Positions 1 through 8,504 of a stretch of 64,000 bases of DNA are shown in pieces. Every line of letters begins with the position of its first letter. Positions within the stretch are counted from its first letter, which is position 1. Under the pieces are notes generated by a model that searched no databases, was not told the origin of the DNA, and saw only the letters and a list, made by a program, of their open reading frames with translations. Both the position numbers and the translations under genes were made by a program. The stretch is from Egerieenecus merdigallinarum (GTDB lineage Bacteria > Bacillota > Clostridia > Christensenellales > Aristaeellaceae), in assembly GCA_018711985.1 (NCBI GenBank), contig DVHS01000122.1, forward strand, positions 1 to 64,000, in the 5' to 3' direction.

Positions 1-697
1 CTGGAAGGTTGTTCGCAACACGCTGCTGTTGAACATATACAGCCTGGTGTTCTCCTTCCCGGCGCCCATTATCCTGGCGCTGATGCTCAATGAGCTCCGC
101 TCTTCCGTATATAAGAAGGCGGTGCAAACGGTCAGCTACTTGCCGCACTTTATTTCCACCGTGGTGGTGTGCGGCATGGTGGTTAATTTCCTCTCCAACA
201 GCGGCCCCATCAATGACGTGATTGAGTCCCTGGGCGAGGAACGAATACAGTTCATGATGGAAGCGAAATATTTCCGCACCATCTATATTGCCTCCGGCAT
301 TTGGCAGAATATTGGCTGGAATTCCATCATTTACTTTGCGGCCATTTCCGCGGTAGATCCCTCTTTATATGAGGCGGCACTTATGGATGGCGCCGGCCGG
401 TTCAAGCAGGTGATCCACGTAACGATTCCGGCTATTATGCCTACCATCACCATTATGCTGATTATGGCCATTGGCAGCCTGCTTTCCGTGGGCTATGAGA
501 AGATCATCCTGCTGTACAACGGCTCTACCTATGAAACGGCGGACGTGATTTCCACCTATGTGTACCGCAAGGGCATCCAGGGCGCCGACTACAGCTACTC
601 CACCGCAGTAGGCCTGTTCCAGTCGGTGATCGGACTGTTCTTCATCTGGGGTGCCAACAAGTTCAGCGCCGTGGTCAGCGAAACCAGCCTGTGGTAA
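1..697 (+). CDS. Carbohydrate ABC transporter permease, LplB/UgpA type (5' end outside window)
   Basis: Inner-membrane permease of a sugar or oligosaccharide ABC importer. The reading frame is open from base 2, so the gene begins upstream of the window; 231 residues are visible. Several hydrophobic membrane segments can be seen, and the cytoplasmic EAA loop that contacts the ATPase is clear near bases 371-440 (residues EAALMDGAGRFKQVIHVTIP). This matches the binding-protein-dependent permease family, LplB branch, which normally pairs with a second permease and a family 1-type solute-binding protein. The second permease starts 15 bases downstream but is broken, and no binding protein follows, so the importer may not be functional. 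The substrate cannot be read from sequence; neighbouring genes suggest a decorated or acidic oligosaccharide. Confidence 0.9.
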   Translation, partial: WKVVRNTLLLNIYSLVFSFPAPIILALMLNELRSSVYKKAVQTVSYLPHFISTVVVCGMVVNFLSNSGPINDVIESLGEERIQFMMEAKYFRTIYIASGIWQNIGWNSIIYFAAISAVDPSLYEAALMDGAGRFKQVIHVTIPAIMPTITIMLIMAIGSLLSVGYEKIILLYNGSTYETADVISTYVYRKGIQGADYSYSTAVGLFQSVIGLFFIWGANKFSAVVSETSLW

Positions 698-712
698 AGG
701 AGGGAAAAAGCC

Positions 713-1211
713 ATGAGTTTGTCAGTTCCTCAGACGCGGAAGGAAAACCGGATTCGCAGGACCTTTGGTTCCCGGGCCTTCGACGTGTTCAATGTGATCT
801 TCATGTTGCTGTTCCTGCTGGTGACGCTTTATCCGTTCTGGTATGTGGTGATTGTTTCCCTCTCCGACGGCAAGGCGGTGCTCAGCGGCCAGGTAAGCCT
901 GTGGCCGGTGAATATCACCCTGGATACGTACCGGGTGGTGCTGCGGGACAGCAGCATCATCACCGGCTTCAAGAACACGGTGATTTACACTTCCCTGGGT
1001 ACGTTCATCAACCTGGTTTGCACCTCCCTGTGTGCATACCCCCTGTCCCGGCCGGATCTGCTGGGGAAAAAACAGGTGATGGGCATGATCGTCTTTACCA
1101 TGTTCTTCTCCGGCGGCATGATTCCAGCCTATCTGGTTATGAATCAGACGAAGCTGATTGACACCATTTGGGCCATGGTGCTGCCGGGCGCAATCTCCAC
1201 CTATACCTTAT
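713..1211 (+). pseudogene. Carbohydrate ABC permease, LplC/YtcP type, truncated N-terminal fragment
   Basis: Starts with ATG at 713 behind a strong SD (AAAGGAGGG). Residues 1-165 read as a normal LplC/YtcP permease: a TM segment (FNVIFMLLFLLVTLYPFWYV), the typical LSGQVSLWP region, and later MGMIVFTMFFSGGMIPAYLV and VLPGAISTY. Family members then continue for roughly 110-130 residues with the EAA loop and two more membrane segments. Here, right after GAISTY (about base 1210), the frame runs without a stop into unrelated sequence that looks like the extracellular sensor of an AraC-type regulator. The EAA loop is missing, so this permease should not couple to an ATPase. The break point is placed by recognising where family resemblance ends and is good to within some tens of bases. 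Confidence 0.75.
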
Positions 1212-2327
1212 TCTATGATAATCGGGTGAAACGGAACCTCAAGCCTATCTCCCTGAGCAGTACCGAGGACAGGGTGGCGCAGGTCGAGATCCACAGCACC
1301 ATCAACGCCATGGTAGCCATCACCGATGCGGTAACGGAAACCATGCTGCTGTACCTGGACGATCAATACGTGTTCTCCGATGGGCTGTATTCCTTTGAGG
1401 ATTGTTTCAATACCCTGTATTCCTTTGCGGACTATGACGCGGATTACTGGCGCAGCCTGCTGGGCCAGCGCATTATGCTGGAGATGCTGCCGGCTACCCA
1501 GATGACCCAGAAGCGGGTGAACACTACCCAGACGGTTATTCCGGCGGTATATACCACCAGCGTTTCCGGTAGGCCGGTGATTGCGGTGATTGCCCTTTCC
1601 GTGGACAGCATGGTGGCTACGGTGCGCAACAATTTTCTATCCCAAGGAGTGCAACTGGTCATCCTGGACAAGGAAGACCGCCTGGTGTACGCAGACTTTG
1701 ACACCGGACTGATCCATCCGGATGGCGCGGGCGGCTATGAACGCATACGGCTGGCGGATGCGCCCTACCATGTGATCTCCACCTCCTCCCAGCAGTCGGG
1801 GCTGCAATACTATCTGGCGGTGCCCGATAGCGTGATTTACGCCATGAGCGATGACTACCTGCTGTTCATCGTGGCGGCGCTGGTGATGTGCCTTGTGGCG
1901 GGCGGATGTGGAGCTCCCCGGCGGCATTGTGGCCAAGCGCAAGCTGCTGAACGAATTTTATCACGAGCTGACGGACATGCAGGGCATCGGCAGCGAATCC
2001 AACCTTACGGCCAGCATAGTGGCCTATGTGGAAAAGCATTACTCCAGCGACCTGTACCTGGAACGGATTGCCCAGGAGCTGGGCCTGTCGGTGAAATACA
2101 TTTCCAAGGTGTTCAAGGAAAAGACCGGACGAAACCTGTCGGACTATATTAACGAAGTGCGCATCCAGCATGTCAAGGAGATGCTGATGCAAACGGATAT
2201 GAGCATTGCCAGCATCAGTGAGGCGGCGGGGATCTACTCCCGCTCCACGCTCATTCGCCTGTTCCGCAAGTATGAGGGGGTAACCCCCAGCGAATACCGG
2301 GAACTGGCGCACGGCCAGAAGAACTGA
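1212..2327 (+). pseudogene. Remnant of AraC-family sensor-regulator (Cache-like sensor plus HTH), internally deleted
   Basis: From about 1212 the permease frame continues as an extracytoplasmic sensor (from TLFYDNRVKRNLKP to PYHVISTSSQQSG), ending in a membrane segment (LLFIVAALVMCLVAGG) near 1860-1905. The frame is then lost: it closes at 2152 in meaningless sequence. A different frame, from about 1905 to 2327, encodes a complete AraC-type double helix-turn-helix (SIVAYVEKHYSSDLYLERIA, LSVKYISKVFKEKTGRN, STLIRLFRKYEGVTPSEYRE). Regulators of this YesN/CdhR-like architecture normally carry a long cytoplasmic linker of a few hundred residues between membrane helix and HTH; here only about 30 residues remain. 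The N-terminal start and first membrane helix are also gone, replaced by the permease. Two deletions, or mis-joined reads, are needed to explain this. Confidence 0.7.
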
Positions 2328-2353
2328 ATGCATACATACAGGAGGGAAATGCC

Positions 2354-4183
2354 GTGAAAAGGGAAGACGGATACATTCGTTATGCCGGCGATGAATCGCC
2401 TAACCTGGTCTTTCACGATGGCGGACTGCGCCCGGCGGTGGGCACGTGGAACGTGCAGGTGGTGCGCGCCAACCGCGCCCATCCCGAGTGCGTCGAGGGT
2501 GTAGGCAACACCTACAACCATGCGCCGAATATCACCTGGTGGCAGGGGAAATTTTACCTGGCCTACCTGTCCAACCCCGTGCATGAGCACCTGGGCGCCG
2601 GACAGACATTCCTGTGCACCTCGCCGGACGCCCTGCACTGGAGCAAGCCGCAGGTACTGTTTCCGCCCTATCCCCTGGATCTTTCCCTGGACAACGGCCC
2701 CCACGCCGACCTGTTTGAGGAGGGCGAGGCCTACGCCTGCATGCACCAGCGCATGAATTTCTATATCGCCAAGGATGGCCGGCTGCTGGCGCTGGGCTTC
2801 TACGGGCTGTCCCCCGAAGTATTCACCATGCCCTGCGTGGGCAACGGTATCGGCCGGGCCGTGCGGGAAATCTATGCGGACGGTAGCTTTGGCCCGATCT
2901 ACATGGCGCTGTTCAGCACCCGTTGCGGCTATAACCGGGAAACCTGCCGCTTCCCTTACTATCAGGACAGCCCGGACGCCGGCTTTGTGGCCGCGGTGGA
3001 CGAGCTCCTGGCGGACAAGCTGACCGTGCTGCAGTGGTGGGAAGAGAACCGGGACTATCCGGCGGAGGACTTCTTCGCCATTCGGGGCGGCGGCGAAGCC
3101 TTTAATTACTATCAGCTGCCTGACGGCCGCCTGGTGGGTCTGTGAAAAAAATCCAGGGTATCCATCAGCGAGGATGGGGGAAAAACCTGGGCGCCTGTGA
3201 AGATTTCCCCCTCCCTGGTGATGAGCGGTGGAAAAATCTGGGGTGAGCGTACCCCGGACGGGCGCTATGCCCTGTGCTACAATCCCAACACGGATTCCTG
3301 CCACCGCTGGCCCCTGGCGGTGGTCACCAGCGAGGACGGCATTGTTTTTCGGGACATGCTGTGCGTCCACGGGGAAGTGCCGCCCCAGCGGTATTGGGGC
3401 TTCTGGCGGGACTGCGGCCCCAACTACATCCGCGGGCTGGAAGCCGGGGCCGTGGCGCCGGATGGCGCCATGTACCTCACCTATTCGGTGAACAAGGAGG
3501 ACATCTGGGTTTCCCGAGTGCCGGCGCCCATTACCGGCCGCGTGACGGAGCATGTCCATGATGACTTCCAGGCCATGACGCCCCGGACGTTTGTACTGGG
3601 ATGGAACGTATACAGCGGGGTATGGAGCCGCGTATCCCTGGAGACCATCCACGAGCCCGGCAGCCCGGACCGCAATGCCCTGCGCCTGCGCAGCAAAGAC
3701 CCCTATGACTATGCCTGCGCCACTCGCGTGTTCCCCGAGAGTGAGAAGGTGCGCATCCATGCGGCGGTGCTGCCCCGGCAGAATTACTTCGGCCGCCTGG
3801 AGATTGACCTCACCGATGGCCGGGGCGTGTGCGTTTACCGCGTCATCCTGGATTCCGACCGGACGCTGAAGCTCAAGCACGGCAACGGCTTCACCGTGGC
3901 CGGCGTGTACGGGGGCGAGCTGGACATGGTCTGGGATGTGGACTGCGTGGAGCGGACCGTGAGCTTCTCAATGAACGGCGGGGAGAAGATGACCTGGAAG
4001 TTCTTCAACAGCGCCGCCACGGTGGAGCGCCTGGTGTTCCGCACGGGCAAGAAGCGCCTGGCCCCTTACCTGGACGAGGACCGGGAGTTCCTGCCCGCGG
4101 AGGACCTGCCCGGCGCAGGGGAAATGCTCATTCAGGAAAGCGTGTACTACATTACCGCCTTTGACACCCAGGCGGCGGAATAA
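2354..4183 (+). pseudogene. BNR/Asp-box (sialidase-like) glycosidase family protein, interrupted by in-frame TGA
   Basis: GTG start at 2354 follows AGGAGGG. The frame runs to a TGA at 3143-3145 (263 residues) and continues in the same frame, with no further stop, to 4183. The part immediately after the stop carries a textbook Asp box (VSISEDGGKTWAPVKIS, bases about 3158-3208), which belongs inside a beta-propeller, so the two halves are one gene of about 609 codons. A second part could restart at GTG 3197, but that would cut through the Asp box and lacks a good SD. The fold is that of six-bladed sialidase-like enzymes; the C-terminal 200 residues look like a beta-sandwich domain. No signal peptide is visible. 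Substrate unknown; the neighbouring NanA-type aldolase makes a sugar-acid glycan plausible. It may be a nonsense mutation or a sequencing error. Confidence 0.7.
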
Positions 4184-4207
4184 GCGAAAAAAAAGGAGCA
4201 ACCGAAG

Positions 4208-5125
4208 ATGCTTACCAAGAAGGAAATGTGGCCGGTGATGCTCACGCCCTTTACCGAGCGTGGCGAAGTGGATTACAATGCCCTGGAGCGCTTGATCGCG
4301 TTCTATGAGGAAGGTGGATGCAGCGGCCTGTTTGCCATTTGCCAGTCCAGCGAAGTGTTCTATCTGAGCCTGGAGGAGCGGGTCAAAATCGCGGACTTTG
4401 TCAAGAAGCACGCCCATGTGCCGGTGATTGCCTCCGGTCATGTGTCCGATGGCCGGGAAGCGCAGCTGGAGGAGCTGCGCCGGGTGACCGACACGGGCGT
4501 GGATGCCGTGATTCTGATTACCAACCGCCTGGCCCGAAACGGGGAGGACCCGCGGGTGTGGATGGATAACCTGATGTACTTGGTGGACCACCTGGACCCC
4601 GCCATGCCCTTGGGATTCTATGAGTGCCCCGCCCCCTACAAGCGCCTGATGAGCCTGGAAGAGCTGAAAACCTGCGCCGAAACGGGACGCTTCCACTTCA
4701 TGAAGGATACCTGCTGCGACATTGCCACGCTCCGGGCGCGCCTGGAGGTTCTGCGCGGAACGAACCTGCGCCTGTACAACGCCAATACCACCACCCTGCT
4801 GGATTCCCTGCGGGCAGGGGCCGCGGGCTTCTCCGGCGTCATGGCCAGCTTCCATCCGGAACTGTATGCCTGGCTGCTGAACCACGTGGAGGACAGCCGG
4901 GCCGAAACCGTGCAGGCGGCGCTGACCATCTGCTCGGAAATTGAGCGTCAGCTCTACCCGGTGAACGCCAAGTATCACCTGCAAACCGTTGGGCTGCCCA
5001 TCACCCTGCGCAGCCGCACCCAGGACTGCCGCCTGCTGACCCCCACCTTCCAGGAGGAAGTGCGGCAGATGCAGGTGCTGGTGGACTATCTTAAGGGAAC
5101 CCTGCTGGCCGGGGAGACGCTGTAA
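4208..5125 (+). CDS. DapA/NanA-family aldolase (dihydrodipicolinate synthase family)
   Basis: 305 residues, the normal length for the class I aldolase TIM barrels that include dihydrodipicolinate synthase, N-acetylneuraminate lyase and 2-keto-3-deoxy sugar-acid aldolases. The Schiff-base lysine is in FHFMKDTCCD (about residue 162), and the active-site tyrosine is in GFYECPAPYK (about residue 139). ATG 4208 follows an AAAAGGAG site. The family signature GGCSGLFAICQSSEVFYLS sits where DapA has the GTTGE loop, but it is altered, arguing for a catabolic aldolase rather than lysine synthesis. It sits between the broken BNR gene and an esterase with short gaps, so it is probably co-transcribed. Most likely role: cleaving a keto-acid sugar to pyruvate plus an aldehyde. 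Exact substrate cannot be assigned. Confidence 0.85.
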   Translation: MLTKKEMWPVMLTPFTERGEVDYNALERLIAFYEEGGCSGLFAICQSSEVFYLSLEERVKIADFVKKHAHVPVIASGHVSDGREAQLEELRRVTDTGVDAVILITNRLARNGEDPRVWMDNLMYLVDHLDPAMPLGFYECPAPYKRLMSLEELKTCAETGRFHFMKDTCCDIATLRARLEVLRGTNLRLYNANTTTLLDSLRAGAAGFSGVMASFHPELYAWLLNHVEDSRAETVQAALTICSEIERQLYPVNAKYHLQTVGLPITLRSRTQDCRLLTPTFQEEVRQMQVLVDYLKGTLLAGETL

Positions 5126-5191
5126 GCGCCTGCGGGGAGCGGCTGCCGCTGATGGCGCCGCTCCCACAGCTCCGGAGAAAGGACAAGCCCC

Positions 5192-6076
5192 ATGAAAACA
5201 CAAACCATACAACTGGACCCTCAGCGGGAAGCGGTGACGCTCTCCGCGCTGTTGTGGGAACCTTCTCCCGCCCTGCAGGATGCGTCCCGGCCCCGGCCCG
5301 GCCTGCTGATACTCCCGGGCGGGGGGTATCAGTCCCACGCCCACCGGGAGGCGGACCCCATCGCGGTGCGCTTTGCGGCCATGGGCTACCATACCTTTGT
5401 GCTGTGTTACAGCCTGCGCCCGGCGGACGGCAGCTGCCTGTATCCGCAACCGCTGGTGGATGTGGCCCGGGCCATGCTGTACATCCGGGCGCATGCGGAG
5501 GAATGGTGCCTGGATGCCTCACGGGTGGGGATCTGCGGCTTTTCGGCGGGCGGGCACGCGGCCCTGCTGTACGCGTCCAGCTGGCAGCGCGCCTGGCTGC
5601 AGGAGCACTTGGACAACCCTGGGGAGGCTCTACGCCCGGCGGTGTGCGTGGCCGGGTATCCGGTGGTGGATTACATGGCCTGGCCCGACGAACGCTGCGC
5701 AGACCCCACCACCCGGATGGTGCGGGATGAGTGCCGGAAGGGACTTTTCGGCACAGATCAGCCGGACCAGGCGTTGCTGGAGGCCACGGACCCTTCGCGC
5801 CTGGTCACCGGGGACATGCCGCCGACTTTCCTGTGGGCCACGGCGGCGGATGTGAAGGTGCCTGCGGCCAATACCCTGCACATGGCCGAGGCGCTGCTGC
5901 AAGCCGGTGTGCCGGTGGAAACGCATATTTTTGAAGCAGGCGAGCACGGCTTGGCCCTGGCCTGCCCCGCATCCGCGGGGATTCGCCGCAAGGTGGAGCC
6001 CCAGGCGGCCCGGTGGGTGGACCTGTGCGAGGCATGGCTGAGCAAGCGCTTTGCCCTGACACTGATGGATGAATAA
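5192..6076 (+). CDS. Alpha/beta hydrolase, acetyl esterase (BD-FAE/Axe-like)
   Basis: 294 residues, alpha/beta-hydrolase fold. The oxyanion-hole element is LILPGGGYQSHAHRE (about residues 34-48), the nucleophile elbow is GICGFSAGGHAA (Ser about residue 113), and the C-terminal part has FLWATAADVKVP (acid) and FEAGEHGLAL (catalytic His). These match the esterase group that removes acetyl or similar acyl groups from plant-cell-wall sugars. No signal peptide, so it acts in the cytoplasm on imported, still acylated oligosaccharides. It starts at ATG 5192 behind GGAGAAAGGA and is followed after 16 bases by another esterase type (SGNH), the two likely forming a deacylation pair within this sugar operon. 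Confidence 0.85.
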   Translation: MKTQTIQLDPQREAVTLSALLWEPSPALQDASRPRPGLLILPGGGYQSHAHREADPIAVRFAAMGYHTFVLCYSLRPADGSCLYPQPLVDVARAMLYIRAHAEEWCLDASRVGICGFSAGGHAALLYASSWQRAWLQEHLDNPGEALRPAVCVAGYPVVDYMAWPDERCADPTTRMVRDECRKGLFGTDQPDQALLEATDPSRLVTGDMPPTFLWATAADVKVPAANTLHMAEALLQAGVPVETHIFEAGEHGLALACPASAGIRRKVEPQAARWVDLCEAWLSKRFALTLMDE

Positions 6077-6092
6077 CAAAAGGAGCATGCTC

Positions 6093-7053
6093 ATGGCGCA
6101 TACCCAGTGGAACAGCCTGATGCAAGGGGTTATCGGCCAGGAGTGCCGGGGGGATGGCTGCATGCCCCTGCGCTTCACCCCCCGCGCAAATGGCGGTATA
6201 CGCGGACGATCCCGGCTATCATGCCTGTTCCCAAGCCAGTTCCGGCATGTGCCTGGACTGCGAAACCGATGCGGAGGAGCTGATCCTGGAAGGCGATGCC
6301 TTCCGCGGCTCCACCCGGGACATCTGGTCCTTTGACCTGCTGGTGGACCGCCGACTTTTTGCCCACAAGGAGGGCAGCATTGCCCAGGAGCCCCATATGA
6401 GCTGGCGGGTGAAGCTGACCCAGGGCCGCAAGCATGTGCAGCTCTACTTCCCCTGCCTGGCCAGCGTGAGCATCAGCCGCCTGGAATGGCTGGGCGGGAC
6501 GGAAACCCTCCCGGTGGTACACCAAAAGCGCCTGCTGTGCCTGGGGGATTCCATCACCCAGGGCTATACGGTGCATTTCCCCGGCCTGTCCTATGCCGCG
6601 CGCCTGGCGGCGGCGCTGGACATGGCGCTGCTGAACCAGGCCATTGCCGGGGAGACCTTTCACGCCGCCATGCTGGATGGCGCCCTGGGCTTTACCCCGG
6701 ACCTGATTACCGTGGCCTATGGCACCAATGACTGGAGCTGCAAGCCCAGGGACATGCTCGTGCGGGATGCGGAGGAATACCTGGATGGCGTCCGGCGGCT
6801 GTGGCCCCGGGTGCCCCTGGTGGTGATTGGCCCCTTGTGGCGGGGGGATCAGGATCAGTTCCTCGAGCGTTTTCCCTTTGCGGACCTGCAGCCCATCCTT
6901 GCATCGGCGGCGGAGCGCCACGATGCCCGCTTTGTGCGGGGGGATGAACTGTTCCCGGCGGTACCGGAACTGATGCAGGACGCTTTCCTGCATCCCAACG
7001 ATTTGGGACAGGCGCTGTATGGGGAGCGGCTGGCGGCTGCACTGAAGCGGTGA
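6093..7053 (+). pseudogene. SGNH/GDSL-family esterase, frameshifted near codon 30
   Basis: Start ATG 6093 with SD AAAGGAG gives MAHTQWNSLMQGVIG and then LRFTP, but after a run of six C (6178-6183) the frame is wrong and soon closes. Reading five C instead restores a continuous protein (FTPAQMAVYADDPGYHACS) through to the stop at 7053, about 319 residues. The main domain is intact: block I GDSITQGYT (Ser nucleophile), block III AYGTNDWS, and block V DAFLHPNDLG (Asp/His). The N-terminal 110 residues form a beta-sandwich cap seen in intracellular acetylxylan or carbohydrate esterases of this type. Either a true frameshift, a slippage-switchable tract, or a homopolymer sequencing error. Confidence 0.8.
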
Positions 7054-7124
7054 AGGAGCGCGGGTGTTGACGCAGCCGCATGCGCAGGAATGCAGAAGCA
7101 GCAACTTGCCAAGCTGTCCTATAT

Positions 7125-7163
7125 AAAAAAGTCAGAGAGGTTGTGTCTTCTCTGACTTTTTTT
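7125..7163. terminator. Bidirectional Rho-independent terminator
   Basis: Perfect stem AGTCAGAGA / TCTCTGACT flanked by A6 upstream and T7 downstream, lying between convergent genes (esterase, plus; GyrI-like gene, minus). Works as a terminator on either strand. Confidence 0.9.
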
Positions 7164-7197
7164 GTTTGAACCAGGCGGCAGCATGGAAATTGCGCCT

Positions 7198-7839
7198 TTA
7201 TTTCTCGGATAGTTTTCGTATGGGGTGCCGCAGCACGGTTTTGAGGTTTTCCGGCTTGCACCGCCGGGGATCGCCCAAATAGATCTCATGGTGAAAGCGG
7301 GCGGGCCCGATGTCCAGGACATAGCCCTGGGCGGCGGCATAGGTGTCCATGGCCTGCAGGGTTTCACCTTCGCAGTCATAGGGACCTAGGTGCAGGCATT
7401 GCACGCACAGCCCTTCGGCGTAGGGGAAGAACTCCACCGGGGAGAAATCCGCGCCCTTTTTGGCGGAGGCCTCCTGCACGGCCCACTGAAACACCTCCCG
7501 CGTCACAAACTCCGGCAGGCGGAGCAGGGAAATCCAGGAGAGCGCTTCCTTGTGCCGCAGGTCAAGGCCCGTCCGTCCCTCCTGCCACCATAAGCCCTCC
7601 AGGGGCGGTACCACATAGTCGAAGTATCCCTCGATGGCACGGGAACCCAGCTTGCTCATCTTGATGGTGAAGGCCACACCATACAGCAGGCCCAGGGCAG
7701 CCTGGTACGCGCCGCCTTCCGCGTTGGGGTCGCCTGTGCCGCGCACGGCCAGAAAGTTCATGGGCGGCACGTCCAGGATGTGGGGCTGACGGGGCGGCAG
7801 ATACAGGTCCTTGTAGGCTTTTTTATAGTCAAAGGCCAT
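7198..7839 (-). CDS. GyrI-like small-molecule-binding domain protein
   Basis: 213 residues from ATG 7839 (MAFDYKKAYKDLYLPP), chosen because AAAGGAG lies at the right distance; a start further upstream at 7866 would overlap the preceding gene and lacks an SD. The sequence matches the GyrI-like/SOUL family: FLAVRGTGDPNAEGGAYQAAL near the N-terminus, the GLWWQEG segment, and the C-terminal LHLGPYDCEGETLQAMDTY and MGARFHHEIYLGDPRR-like end (here IGPARFHHEIYLGDPRR). Such proteins bind hydrophobic ligands or hydrolyse small electrophiles; no DNA-binding domain is attached. It forms a two-gene unit with the YjbR-DUF3795 gene just upstream (24-base gap), probably under the WYL-type regulator next to them. 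Confidence 0.85.
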   Translation of the reverse strand: MAFDYKKAYKDLYLPPRQPHILDVPPMNFLAVRGTGDPNAEGGAYQAALGLLYGVAFTIKMSKLGSRAIEGYFDYVVPPLEGLWWQEGRTGLDLRHKEALSWISLLRLPEFVTREVFQWAVQEASAKKGADFSPVEFFPYAEGLCVQCLHLGPYDCEGETLQAMDTYAAAQGYVLDIGPARFHHEIYLGDPRRCKPENLKTVLRHPIRKLSEK

Positions 7840-7862
7840 GGGGACGGCTCCTTTCGTGCATG

Positions 7863-8492
7863 TCATAGCTGGCGCAGACGTTCAACGCGTGCCTGAATGG
7901 ACGCCTGGAAACCTTCGTCGGAAAGGGCTGGGTCCCGGGTGGCGTGCCACAGGGCGCAGGGCAACTCCGGGCAGGCGCCGCAGTTGACCAGATGGTGCTT
8001 GCTCACAGGGCAGGCATACAGGGGACAGGCCTTGCCCTTGGGCGCGTGGAACACCTTGCCCTGGCAGGCGTTGCAGCCGGGACACTGCCGGGGATAAGCG
8101 GCGCAGGCGGAACAATCCTCCCCGCAGGCGCTCAGCCCCAGGATCTCCCGCTGGCGCTTGCGGCTGAAACCAGCCAGCACCAGCCGGTAGGACTGGTCCA
8201 GCATCCTTTGCAGCAGTTCGTCAGGTACCTGCCCATCGGGCCGCACGGAATTCCAGTGGATCTTGTCGCAATAGTAGCCGGGGACAATGTCCGCATACTG
8301 CCCGCGAAGGAGCTCGCCCTCCAGGGGCTCCAGCTTCAGGGTGATGTAGTAGGGCACATTTTCCTTGTTCAGGCAGACGGCGGCAAACATCCGCCCGCCC
8401 ACATGATAGCGGACCCAGTTCCAGTCGGGCTGCAGGTCCTTGGTAACGCCGCGCTTGCGCAGCAGATAGGCGTCCAGCCAAGTGTATCGCAT
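7863..8492 (-). CDS. YjbR (MmcQ)-DUF3795 fusion protein
   Basis: 209 residues with two parts. Residues 1-105 are a YjbR/MmcQ domain (VRYHVGGRMFAAVCLNKEN, LRGQYADIVPGYYCDKIHWN, LDQSYRLVLAGFSRKRQ), a CyaY-like DNA-binding fold. Residues 115-175 are cysteine-rich: CGEDCSACAAYPRQCPGCNA, CPLYACPVSK and NCGACPELPC, the arrangement of the DUF3795 zinc-binding family. ATG 8492 follows TAAGGAGG. The fused arrangement is seen in several Clostridia from my general knowledge, but no biochemical role is established. Position between a regulator and a GyrI-like protein suggests a small-molecule or stress response, which is inference. Confidence 0.85.
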   Translation of the reverse strand: MRYTWLDAYLLRKRGVTKDLQPDWNWVRYHVGGRMFAAVCLNKENVPYYITLKLEPLEGELLRGQYADIVPGYYCDKIHWNSVRPDGQVPDELLQRMLDQSYRLVLAGFSRKRQREILGLSACGEDCSACAAYPRQCPGCNACQGKVFHAPKGKACPLYACPVSKHHLVNCGACPELPCALWHATRDPALSDEGFQASIQARVERLRQL

Positions 8493-8504
8493 GAAAATTC
8501 CTCC

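Noticed and set aside
3143..3145. TGA read as tryptophan or selenocysteine
   Set aside because: Many genes in the window end in TGA, no SECIS-like stem is apparent after it and homologous enzymes are not selenoproteins as far as I know.
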